Below are positions 31,241-38,873 of a DNA stretch of 64,000 nucleotides, piece after piece. Both the position numbers and the translations under genes were made by a program. Source of the DNA: Bacillota bacterium (GTDB lineage Bacteria > Bacillota > Clostridia > Lachnospirales > Lachnospiraceae); contig JAEXOU010000005.1 in the NCBI GenBank assembly GCA_023439125.1, positions 248,001 to 312,000 on the forward strand, in the 5' to 3' direction. Within the stretch, counting starts at the first letter, position 1; every line of letters begins with the position of its first letter. The notes below the pieces were generated by a model. It was not told where the DNA came from, did not search any database, and worked only from the letters and a program-made list of their open reading frames with translations.

Positions 31241-31345
31241 TCTACTTTTGAAAGCATAAAACGTATTGACTGTATTGTTCTGTTTTGCAGAAGAATATTT
31301 TTTATGTTGCCAAAAGTGGTTTATGTTCTCATAACCTCTTTTTTT
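31241..31345 (+). terminator. Leader terminator with competing antiterminator
   Basis: Terminator: AAAAG, GG and TTATG (31312-31325) pair with CATAA, CC and CTTTT (31330-31342), then a T-run. CTACTTTTG at 31241-31249, right after the leader stop codon, is complementary to CAAAAGTGG at 31311-31319, which is the terminator's left arm. The two folds exclude each other. Confidence 0.55.
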
Positions 31346-31426
31346 CGTGGAAAAAATTATAACATGAGTATGTAGAGATTATTTACGAGCATAACTTCTT
31401 TTGGTGATGGAAAGGAGAAAATTTGT

Positions 31427-32965
31427 ATGGCACAAATTAACGTAAATAATCTCACTTTTTATTATGAGGGAAGTTCTGATAATATATTTGAAAACGTATC
31501 ATTTTCGATTGATACCGATTGGAAGCTTGGATTGATTGGACGGAATGGAAAAGGAAAAACAACATTTTTAAACTTATTGCTTGGAAAATATGAGTATATC
31601 GGCAACATCAGCACGAGTACAGTGTTTGATTATTTTCCGTATCAGATAGATGAGGAAGAGAAAAAGCAACCAGCAATAACATTTCTAGATCGCATAAAAG
31701 TTGGTTGCGAACAGTGGCGCGTAATATGTGAATTAGATAAATTAGGGTTAAATGCTGAAATTTTATATCGCCCATATGATACGTTAAGTTTTGGTGAGCG
31801 AACAAAAGTGATGCTTGCAATTTTATTCTCTGGTGAACATGATTTTCTACTCATTGATGAGCCTACGAACCACCTAGATCGTGAGTCAAGAGAAGTGGTA
31901 AAAGCCTATTTAGCATCAAAAAAAGGATTTATTCTTGTATCCCATGATCGAGATCTTCTGGATGCATGTGTGGATCATGTATTAGTCTTAAATCGAGCGA
32001 CAATTGAAGTAATGGCAGGAAACTTTTCCTGTTGGTGGGAAAACAAGATCCGTAAAGATGCATTCTCAATGAGTGAAAATGAAAAACATCGAAAAGAGAT
32101 TGTGAAACTAAATGAGGCTTCCAAACGTACGAAAGCATGGGCAGATAAGAGTGAACGTACGAAAATTGGGTTTAATCCAATCAAAGAGCATGATCGTTGT
32201 CTTGATACAAGAGCCTATATTGGAGCAAAAACAAAGAAATTACAAAGCCGAGTAAAACAGATGGAAATGCGAATTGATCAGGAGATTCAAGAGAAGGAAG
32301 GATTGCTTCAAGATATTGAAAGTCCTGTCGATTTAAAACTGAAGCCATTGGAATTCTATAAGAAGAACTTGCTACGACTGAACGAATATGGACTTCAATA
32401 CGAAGATTCGGATTCTAACTTATTTTCTAACTTAAGTTTTGAACTAAACCAAGGAGAACGATTATTTTTCAATGGAGCAAATGGCTGTGGTAAGTCAAGT
32501 CTCATAAAAGTCATATTACAAAAACTTGCACAACCAAAATCGAATCTTTCGAATTTGAAACTCATAGAGACAGGAAGTCTTTTCACTGCTTCTGGTGTAG
32601 TTGTGTCTTATATTAATCAGGATACTTCTTATTTAAGAGGTTCGATAAAAGATTTTTGCAAAGAACAAAACTTAGATGAAAGCTTGTTTTGCTCCATCTT
32701 ACGCCAATTGGATATGGAACGTGTGCAGTTTTTTAAAAATATAGAAGATTATTCGGAGGGGCAGAAGAAGAAGGTATTAATAGCAGCAAGTTTAATTACT
32801 CCAGCACATCTTTATATTTGGGATGAACCGTTAAACTATATTGATGTGTTTTCGAGAATGCAAATCGAGCAGTTGTTACAACGGTATCAGCCTACTATGA
32901 TCGTAGTTGAACATGATGTAAGGTTTCGGGAACAGATTGCAACGAAGGTTATTGAACTAAGATAG
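31427..32965 (+). CDS. ABC-F ATPase, probable antibiotic-resistance/ribosome-protection type
   Basis: This 512-residue soluble protein has two ABC cassettes. The first has Walker A GRNGKGKTT near 38-46, the signature LSFGE near 122 and Walker B LLIDEPTNHLD near 141. A charged linker spans about 215-300. The second has GANGCGKSS near 353 and a degenerate signature YSEGQ. No membrane segment is present. ABC-F proteins bind the ribosomal E-site; resistance types displace antibiotics from the peptidyl-transferase centre. The attenuator-like leader supports a drug-inducible role. The drug class cannot be told. Confidence 0.85.
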   Translation: MAQINVNNLTFYYEGSSDNIFENVSFSIDTDWKLGLIGRNGKGKTTFLNLLLGKYEYIGNISTSTVFDYFPYQIDEEEKKQPAITFLDRIKVGCEQWRVICELDKLGLNAEILYRPYDTLSFGERTKVMLAILFSGEHDFLLIDEPTNHLDRESREVVKAYLASKKGFILVSHDRDLLDACVDHVLVLNRATIEVMAGNFSCWWENKIRKDAFSMSENEKHRKEIVKLNEASKRTKAWADKSERTKIGFNPIKEHDRCLDTRAYIGAKTKKLQSRVKQMEMRIDQEIQEKEGLLQDIESPVDLKLKPLEFYKKNLLRLNEYGLQYEDSDSNLFSNLSFELNQGERLFFNGANGCGKSSLIKVILQKLAQPKSNLSNLKLIETGSLFTASGVVVSYINQDTSYLRGSIKDFCKEQNLDESLFCSILRQLDMERVQFFKNIEDYSEGQKKKVLIAASLITPAHLYIWDEPLNYIDVFSRMQIEQLLQRYQPTMIVVEHDVRFREQIATKVIELR

Positions 32966-32974
32966 AAGGTTGAC

Positions 32975-33173
32975 GTCATTTTGCACAAATAAATGTTATG
33001 AGTATGGGATGCCAAACATAATTCATCCGCAACACGCTTTCGCTTGAATGAAGTCGTAGCGGTACGTAAGGGCCTAAAGTACAGGCCCTAAGTACCGACG
33101 ACTTCATAACAGTATGCTCCTGAATTATGTTTGGCATCCCATTTCTAGCAAGTCTATTGATGTGCAAAATGAC
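32975..33173. repeat. Family B hairpin repeat, copy 3
   Basis: It has perfect 13-base terminal inverted repeats, GTCATTTTGCACA and TGTGCAAAATGAC (33161-33173). The main stem, GGGATGCCAAACATAATTCA and its exact complement, is 20 bases. The inner hairpin GAAGTCGT...ACGACTTC contains a second GGGCCT/AGGCCC stem. This copy starts 10 bases after the ABC-F stop and may also terminate it. Confidence 0.85.
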
Positions 33174-33197
33174 GATTGAAGTTATAAGAAATATGAC

Positions 33198-33401
33198 GTC
33201 ATTTTGCACATAGGAATGTAATGAGCAATGGATGACAAACATAATTTATACGCAACACGCTTTCACTTGAATGAAGTTTGTTTGTAGCGGTACGTAAGGA
33301 CCTATAATACAGGCCCTAAGTACCCACGACTTCATAACAGTATGTTGCTAAATTGTGTTTGTCATCCCTTTTTTAGCAAGTCTATTGATGTGCAAAATGA
33401 C
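33198..33401. repeat. Family B hairpin repeat, copy 4
   Basis: The same ends as copy 3 (GTCATTTTGCACA, TGTGCAAAATGAC). The stem GGATGACAAACATAATTTA pairs with its right arm with one G-T, and it differs from copy 3 at paired positions. The inner hairpin carries a small GTTT insertion. It lies 24 bases after copy 3, so the repeat unit including the spacer is about 223 bases. Confidence 0.8.
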
Positions 33402-33470
33402 GATTGAGGTTATAGAAAAGTACTTTTAACACGCTAATCACGAAAATTTGCACTCAAAACAAGCATAAAA

Positions 33471-33682
33471 TGAACTTTTAGAATCAGAATAAAACGAAAA
33501 TGAACTTTTCGAGCATATTTTAACCTTAAATCAAATTCAAATATACTTTATATGGTAAAAAGTTTAGCATTTTGAACTTTTACTAATTTTTTTTTGAACT
33601 TTTAATGGAAAATACTTGTATTTTATAAAATAGAGTGGTATCATAATAAACAACAAATGAACATTTGAACTTTAAATGAACT
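33471..33682 (+). promoter_or_regulatory. Array of TGAACTTTT repeats around a promoter
   Basis: TGAACTTTT or close variants occur at 33471, 33501, 33573, 33595, 33658, 33666 and 33677. One pair forms AAAAGTT...AACTTTT at 33558-33582. A promoter (TTGTAT 33616-33621, 17 bases, TATCAT 33639-33644 with a TG extension) lies within the array. It precedes a gene whose product has an N-terminal XRE DNA-binding domain, so these are probable operators for autoregulation. Confidence 0.6.
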
Positions 33683-33743
33683 AGTACATAAAAATTACGA
33701 TATCTACTTGTTGGTTGATCTAGGATTGGGAGGAGAGCAAACA

Positions 33744-35252
33744 ATGGCGAATACAACATTTGCAGAACGATTAAAGGAAGCGATGCAAAGACAAGGAATG
33801 AAACAAGTTGATTTATTACGAGCAGCGGATGAAGAAAAAGTGAAACTCGGTAAGAGTCAAATAAGTCAATATGTAAGTGGAGATGCTGTTCCTAGAGAGA
33901 AAATTGGTTATTTCCTTGCTAAAATACTGAATGTCGATGTTCAATGGTTATATGGCAAAGCATCGAAATCTCATAGCTCAGACATTGCTCATACAAAGGA
34001 ATCATCAAGTCAAGGTACAGCAGAAGGGAGAAACAGTATGCGTGAATTTAAGAAATCATCGAAATTGGATAATGTTTTATATGATGTAAGAGGACCAGTC
34101 GTAGATGAAGCGACGAGAATGGAGGAAAGCGGTACCCATGTATTAAAGTTAAATATCGGAAATCCAGCTCCATTTGGTTTTCGTACTCCAGACGAGGTTG
34201 TTTACGATATGCAAAGACAATTAACTGAGTGCGAGGGATATTCAGCTTCCAAAGGACTTTTTTCTGCAAGAAAAGCGATTATGCAATATGCCCAAATTAA
34301 AAACATACCAAATGTTTCAATCGAAGACATATATACAGGAAATGGTGTCAGTGAATTAATTAGTTTGAGTATGTCTGCCCTATTGGACAATGGCGATGAG
34401 GTACTTGTACCTTCTCCAGATTATCCATTATGGACTGCTTGTGTTACATTATCAGGTGGAAAAGCAGTTCACTATATTTGTGATGAACAATCAGAGTGGT
34501 ATCCAGATCTCGATGATATTAAGAAGAAAATTACGGATCGAACAAAAGCCATTGTAATTATTAATCCAAACAACCCAACAGGAGCCTTATATCCAAAGGA
34601 AGTATTACAGCAAATTGTAAATGTTGCTAGAGAACATCAGCTTATTATTTTTTCTGACGAAATTTACGATCGTTTGGTTATGGATGGGGAAGAACATGTA
34701 TCGATTGCATCGTTAGCACCTGATTTATTCTGTGTTACATACAGTGGATTATCAAAATCACATATGATTGCAGGATTTCGAATTGGCTGGATGGTTCTCA
34801 GCGGTAATAAAAATTTAGCAAAAGATTATATGCAAGGGCTCAATATGTTATCCAATATGAGACTTTGTTCTAATGTACCAGCTCAATCGATAGTTCAAAC
34901 TGCTTTGGGAGGCTATCAGAGTGTAACGAATTATATCGTGCCAGGTGGAAGAGTCTATGAACAACGTGATTTTATCTATAAGGCACTTAATGATATACCA
35001 GGAATCAGCGCAGTAAAACCTAAGGCAGCATTTTACATATTCCCAAAACTAGATGTTAAGAAGTTTAACATCGTAAATGATGAAAAATTCGCCTTAGATC
35101 TATTAAGAGATAAGAAAATACTGATTGTACATGGTGGTGGTTTTAACTGGGGAAAACCAGATCATTTCCGCATTGTATATTTACCACGTATGGAAGTACT
35201 CGAAGATGCTGCTGATAAGTTGAGAGATTTCTTGAGTTATTATAGACAGTAA
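33744..35252 (+). CDS. XRE helix-turn-helix domain fused to class I aminotransferase
   Basis: An open frame begins at 33708, but the ATG at 33744 has GGGAGGAG nine bases upstream. Residues 5-70 form an XRE/Cro-type helix-turn-helix, then a Ser-rich linker (71-98), then a fold-type I PLP aminotransferase like AlaA (100-502), with the PLP lysine Lys338 in SGLSKSHMIAGFRIGW. NPNNPTGA near 274 is the expected binding loop. AlaA-type enzymes interconvert alanine and pyruvate. The architecture parallels MocR/PdxR (GntR plus aminotransferase) with a different DNA-binding head. Within the linker, AAGGGAG and ATG at 34038 (Met99) could start the enzyme alone. Whether the enzyme part is active or a PLP/amino-acid sensor is open. 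Confidence 0.9.
   Translation: MANTTFAERLKEAMQRQGMKQVDLLRAADEEKVKLGKSQISQYVSGDAVPREKIGYFLAKILNVDVQWLYGKASKSHSSDIAHTKESSSQGTAEGRNSMREFKKSSKLDNVLYDVRGPVVDEATRMEESGTHVLKLNIGNPAPFGFRTPDEVVYDMQRQLTECEGYSASKGLFSARKAIMQYAQIKNIPNVSIEDIYTGNGVSELISLSMSALLDNGDEVLVPSPDYPLWTACVTLSGGKAVHYICDEQSEWYPDLDDIKKKITDRTKAIVIINPNNPTGALYPKEVLQQIVNVAREHQLIIFSDEIYDRLVMDGEEHVSIASLAPDLFCVTYSGLSKSHMIAGFRIGWMVLSGNKNLAKDYMQGLNMLSNMRLCSNVPAQSIVQTALGGYQSVTNYIVPGGRVYEQRDFIYKALNDIPGISAVKPKAAFYIFPKLDVKKFNIVNDEKFALDLLRDKKILIVHGGGFNWGKPDHFRIVYLPRMEVLEDAADKLRDFLSYYRQ
34024..34040 (+). promoter_or_regulatory. Internal ribosome binding site and start at the aminotransferase boundary
   Basis: AAGGGAG at 34024-34030 is followed at seven bases by an in-frame ATG (34038). 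The product from here would begin MREFKKSSKLDN, a normal AlaA-type N-terminus. Confidence 0.45.
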
Positions 35253-35330
35253 ATACACGGTACTTAAAAAAGGTGTGGAATGCTGTTAGATTACGAAAAG
35301 AGAGGACTTTTTACTGTTATATATAACAAG

Positions 35331-35361
35331 GGCAGAAAGCACTCATTGAGAACTTTCTGCC
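35331..35361. terminator. Bidirectional terminator between convergent genes
   Basis: GGCAGAAAG (35331-35339) pairs exactly with CTTTCTGCC (35353-35361). It lies between the aminotransferase fusion and the nuclease gene. Confidence 0.65.
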
Positions 35362-35405
35362 TTCCTGTTAATCTTTCGAGTATGAATACCGGTAATGTTT
35401 ATTAC

Positions 35406-36614
35406 TTATTCACCCACCATACCATCGCCGTCTTTATCAATCATATATTTATATAACCAATGATCTTTCGTTATTGGCATTTTGTAACCAGCGGCTTTTG
35501 CTTCGCTTATTGTTACCTTGCCATTACGATTTGTATCAACCTTATTTAATTTATCCAATTCTGTTTCAGTATTAGTGTTATCTACCTTATCTGAATCTTT
35601 ATCAGTATTAGCGTTAACTACCTTATCCGAATCTTTATCAGTAGTAGCGTTATCTACTTTATTCGAATTTTTATCAGTATTAGTGTTATCTACCTTATTC
35701 GAATTGGTATTACCATTATTCAAATTCTCATTGGCTTTATCCGGGTCTACATTATCAAAGTCATCCACTACATTTACACCATTTAATACATATTCATAAT
35801 GATAATGAGATGGTATTTGGGTTTCATTATCTGGATAAGTAATTTTTGCAATAAAGTTTTCACAACCTCCGGCATCTCTTATTACTTTTTCCATATAAGC
35901 TTGGTCACCATGTCGGTTTAAAGTGCTGTTTTGTGGTGTTATGTTGTAAGCGCTTGAGACACCACCTAGGGAATCGGCGATTACATGACCTTCATCTAAA
36001 TCCTTTCGTTCAGTACCAGGTACTTTAGCCTCATCATTATAATATCGACCGTCGGAATTAACTGGCTCAGTTCGTTCATCTTGTAGAACTATTTTATCAG
36101 CAATTACATATACCAATTGGCCATACTGATTTGTTAATGCCCAGTAAACTCGATCGCCATATCCAACATCAACTGCTACATTTGGTTTTCTATCTCCTGA
36201 GAGGTCACCACCATCGACAGATATTATTGGATAGGACTTGTTCTCGTATTTTACATACTTTTTGTTGTTTTTGGTATAAATTTCAACTATATTACTTGTT
36301 TCAGTATCATTGATTTCAGTATCACTGGTTTCAGTATCATTGGTTTCAGTATCACTGGTTTCAGTATCATTGGTTTCAGTATCATGGGTTGCAGTATCAT
36401 TAGTTTCAGTATCATTGATTTCAGTATTATTGTTTTCAGCATCATTGGTTTCAGTACTATTCGTTACTGGATTATTAGTTTGTGTTTTATTAGTGTTATC
36501 AGCCAAACTAGTATCGAGATTGGAATCTTCATTAATACTACCTATGATTGCTAATAATAAAACTAACACACCGAGTGCTTTTATTATCTTACTTTTTTTA
36601 TTTGTTTTTTTCAT
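35406..36614 (-). CDS. Secreted DNA/RNA non-specific endonuclease with repeat linkers and Excalibur-like end
   Basis: The 402-residue protein has a signal peptide or anchor (to about residue 26). An NDTET/SDTET repeat stalk (about 52-107) follows, then an EndA/NucA-like nuclease domain (115-290) whose active-site motif reads DEGH (207-210) in place of the common DRGH, with the conserved NITPQNSTLN behind it. A second Asn/Asp/Lys repeat (296-350) precedes a C-terminal Excalibur-like Ca2+-binding segment: DTNRNGK near 360 and DKDGDGMVGE at the end. The two Excalibur cysteines are missing (Ser and Gly instead). Likely roles are nutrient nucleic acid breakdown or DNA uptake. Strong AAAGGAGG site. 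Confidence 0.85.
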   Translation of the reverse strand: MKKTNKKSKIIKALGVLVLLLAIIGSINEDSNLDTSLADNTNKTQTNNPVTNSTETNDAENNNTEINDTETNDTATHDTETNDTETSDTETNDTETSDTEINDTETSNIVEIYTKNNKKYVKYENKSYPIISVDGGDLSGDRKPNVAVDVGYGDRVYWALTNQYGQLVYVIADKIVLQDERTEPVNSDGRYYNDEAKVPGTERKDLDEGHVIADSLGGVSSAYNITPQNSTLNRHGDQAYMEKVIRDAGGCENFIAKITYPDNETQIPSHYHYEYVLNGVNVVDDFDNVDPDKANENLNNGNTNSNKVDNTNTDKNSNKVDNATTDKDSDKVVNANTDKDSDKVDNTNTETELDKLNKVDTNRNGKVTISEAKAAGYKMPITKDHWLYKYMIDKDGDGMVGE

Positions 36615-36716
36615 TACTTTTCCTCCTTTGAATCATGGAAATGTTCAAGCTAATAAGTATATTTGAGCTGAACGTAGTTAAGCTAATTGAGATTTATGAT
36701 TCCAAAACAATATACT

Positions 36717-36745
36717 AAAATAACATTTTTAAACATAAAATTCAA
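36717..36745 (-). promoter_or_regulatory. Nuclease gene promoter
   Basis: On the minus strand: TTGAAT (36740-36745), 17 bases, TATTTT (36717-36722), about 100 bases before the start. Confidence 0.5.
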
Positions 36746-36823
36746 TACTAATTTATTAACAATAAAAAGTTATGTCGAGTTATATAGACATATGAAGAAT
36801 GTTGCTTTTCTCTGTTTCACAGG

Positions 36824-36852
36824 TTGACACTTCTAATCTTTTGTGATAATTT
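36824..36852 (+). promoter_or_regulatory. Promoter of the MFS leader region
   Basis: A perfect TTGACA (36824-36829) with GATAAT (36845-36850, 15-base spacer) or TAATTT (36847-36852, 17-base spacer) as -10. Confidence 0.5.
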
Positions 36853-36968
36853 AGAATCATGTTAATTGTAATGGATTACCACTTTAACTTGTGTAATAGC
36901 AAAGCCGCTTAGTCTTCCTAATACACAAAAAAGTGGCCAAAAGGAAAGACTTGAAAGGAGTACGCAGT

Positions 36969-37064
36969 ATGAACGGACTTGGATATTCACCAATTTGTAG
37001 TAGTAGTGCAATGTCAAAAACATGCAATTTATTAATACTACAGGATTACTGCGCCCTTTTTTAG
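36969..37064 (+). CDS. Candidate 31-residue leader peptide upstream of the MFS gene
   Basis: An ATG preceded by AAAGGAG at eight bases opens a 31-residue frame, MNGLGYSPICSSSAMSKTCN and so on to a TAG at 37064. It contains three cysteines and a Ser-Ser-Ser stretch. It lies between a promoter (36824) and a terminator (37111-37149), with the MFS gene next. The layout suggests a leader peptide for attenuation, but it could also be a free small protein. I find no family resemblance. Confidence 0.4.
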   Translation: MNGLGYSPICSSSAMSKTCNLLILQDYCALF

Positions 37065-37110
37065 CTATATTGATTTGTAAGAAAGAAAAGTTCGCAAGTA
37101 ATTCCTGATA

Positions 37111-37149
37111 CAGTTTAACCATGTTAGAAAAGGGTTAAGCTGTTTTTTT
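37111..37149 (+). terminator. Terminator ahead of the MFS gene
   Basis: CAGTTTAACC (37111-37120) pairs with GGTTAAGCTG (37133-37142, one G-T) and is followed by seven T. It stands 56 bases before the MFS start and 47 bases after the small ORF. Confidence 0.75.
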
Positions 37150-37204
37150 AGTGTATATAAAACAAAAATGCACGGTATGAAATATATGAATGGAGTGGAA
37201 TTAC

Positions 37205-38515
37205 ATGAACGATAAATTAGAAATTAATCAGTTAGTACATACCAATGAAAAAGAACAGATCAATGAAAAAGAACAGATTAGTATAAAAGAGCAAATCAAT
37301 ATAAAAGTATATACCAATGAAAAAGAACAAATCAACAAAAAATTACATCGAAACATTTATCTTGATTACATAAATACATTTATTACAAACTTAAATATGC
37401 AGAGCTCTATCTGGGTGCTATATCTGGCCTATTGTGGTTTAAATCTGATGCAGATTGGGTTGTTGGAAGGCATTTACCATGCTACTAGTATTGTATGTGA
37501 GATTCCATCGGGTGCTTTGGCAGATTTACTCGGAAGAAAGAAAAGCATGATACTAAGTCGAATCTGTGTCGCAATTTCTTGTGTGATTATGCTATTCTCA
37601 AAGAGTTTTTGGCTTTTTGCGTTGAGTTTTATGATTCAGGCGTTAGGCAATAACTTTAATTCAGGCTCGGAAGAAGCACTTGTTTATGATAGTATTAAGT
37701 GTCTCGGAAGAGAAGAAGACTATATGCGTATCTATAGTAAAAGTAACGTGTTAGTTGAAATCTCTCAGGCAATTGCGACTGTAGCTGGCGGTGTTTTGGC
37801 ACATTATTCTTATTTTTGGTGTTATGCTGCCTGTGTGATCATAGCTATGTTAACTCTCATTCCGGTTTTGAAGATGTTAGAACCTCCAATCATAGATAAA
37901 TTATCAAAGGAGAAGAAACAAACGGTTTTTATTACGATTACTCGCCATTTTCAAAAATGCTTTCAGATCTTAAAGAGTGATATCCGTATCTTAAAATTGA
38001 TTTTATTTTATTCTGTGGTTATGGCTTCTTATACGTTGTTATTCTTTTATAGTCAGCAGTATTTTGCGGATTTTGGATATAGTAAGATTGAAATTAGCGT
38101 GATCTTATTGTTGGTTGGAGTCGTATCTTGCTTTGGTGCATTAAAAAGTGAAATGCTATTTCAACGCTATGGGAATAAAATTGTTACATTAAGCACAATC
38201 GTTATCGCACTTTGTTTTGTTAGCTATGGATTGTCAAACAAACAGATCTCAATCTTAACTTTTATGAGTGCAAGTTTTTTTAATTCAGCACTATATCCGG
38301 TGAAATCGAATGCAATCAACATGCTGATTCCATCAGAGCAGAGAGCAACGTTGATTTCAGTTGATAGTATGTTCTTCTCCGTTAGTATGATTATAATGTT
38401 TCCGATTGCAGGAGCATTCGCAGATCAGTGGGGGTTAAGTGTTGTCTTTGCAATCTTAGGTATCTGTTTGCTTGGTTTTATAGCGATTTTTAGAAAGAGT
38501 ATGCGAATGGAATAA
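37205..38515 (+). CDS. MFS transporter with repetitive hydrophilic N-terminus
   Basis: The ATG at 37205 has GGAGTGG six bases upstream and is preferred over the one at 37190. The protein (436 residues) begins with an unusual charged segment (residues 5-48) built of repeats such as NEKEQI, IKEQI and NEKEQI, encoded by near-identical DNA units. Twelve membrane helices follow, with the family loop GALADLLGRKKSM near 96. It resembles drug-efflux MFS proteins. A small ORF plus terminator upstream suggests inducible expression. The substrate is unknown. The repeat tail would lie in the cytoplasm and could differ in length between strains. Confidence 0.88.
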   Translation: MNDKLEINQLVHTNEKEQINEKEQISIKEQINIKVYTNEKEQINKKLHRNIYLDYINTFITNLNMQSSIWVLYLAYCGLNLMQIGLLEGIYHATSIVCEIPSGALADLLGRKKSMILSRICVAISCVIMLFSKSFWLFALSFMIQALGNNFNSGSEEALVYDSIKCLGREEDYMRIYSKSNVLVEISQAIATVAGGVLAHYSYFWCYAACVIIAMLTLIPVLKMLEPPIIDKLSKEKKQTVFITITRHFQKCFQILKSDIRILKLILFYSVVMASYTLLFFYSQQYFADFGYSKIEISVILLLVGVVSCFGALKSEMLFQRYGNKIVTLSTIVIALCFVSYGLSNKQISILTFMSASFFNSALYPVKSNAINMLIPSEQRATLISVDSMFFSVSMIIMFPIAGAFADQWGLSVVFAILGICLLGFIAIFRKSMRME

Positions 38516-38518
38516 CAA

Positions 38519-38548
38519 GAAAAAAGTACAAAGTTTTATACTTTTTAA
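38519..38548 (+). terminator. MFS gene terminator
   Basis: AAAAAGTA and TACTTTTT form a stem with a ten-base loop and end in T. A second hairpin, TTAATATACG/CGTATATTAA (38545-38586), follows at once. Confidence 0.6.
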
Positions 38549-38584
38549 TATACGTGGAAATTCCTCTGAATTACCTCGTATATT

Positions 38585-38691
38585 AAAAAAGCGTCCAAAA
38601 AGATGGACGCTATGATGCACACAAGCGCGATAGGAAGATGTCGCTTAGCGACCGCACTTGGCGCGAGTGTTTTACATGCAAAACACTTTTT
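38585..38691 (+). repeat. Family C hairpin array, copy 2
   Basis: GCGTCC/GGACGC (38591-38610) followed by TATGATGCAC, then GTCGC/GCGAC (38640-38652), then the terminator-like AGTGTTTT/AAAACACT (38666-38687) with five T. ATAGGAAGAT and TTGGCGCGAGTGTTTT are shared with the copy at 57.9 kb, while the GCGTCC hairpin is shared with the copy at 20.8 kb. Confidence 0.65.
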
Positions 38692-38712
38692 AATGAAGAT
38701 TCATTATTTCTT

Positions 38713-38748
38713 CCATCAAATATGACATATCGATGTCATATTTGATGG
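38713..38748. promoter_or_regulatory. Perfect 16-bp inverted repeat before the YoaP-like gene
   Basis: CCATCAAATATGACAT, an ATCG loop and the exact complement. No T-run follows. It has the same size (16 + 4 + 16) as the inverted repeat at 14841, but a different sequence; it may be an operator for the WYL regulator encoded downstream. Confidence 0.45.
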
Positions 38749-38873
38749 TGTATCATATTAAATAAACGGTAAAGAAACAACATTGTATTACTACTATAAG
38801 ATCGTAATAGGAAAGAGAAACCGTATTCAATTACATGTTTACGAATTACTGTAAAAGAGAAGGAGCAATCAAT

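Noticed and set aside
36310..36666. Plus-strand Val/Ser repeat frame opposite the nuclease gene
   Set aside because: It is the complement of the NDTET repeat DNA; the minus-strand gene has the ribosome binding site, signal peptide and nuclease domain.
36862..37122. Minus-strand 86-codon frame before the MFS gene
   Set aside because: It runs through the plus-strand terminator at 37111 and has no ribosome binding site or recognisable domain.
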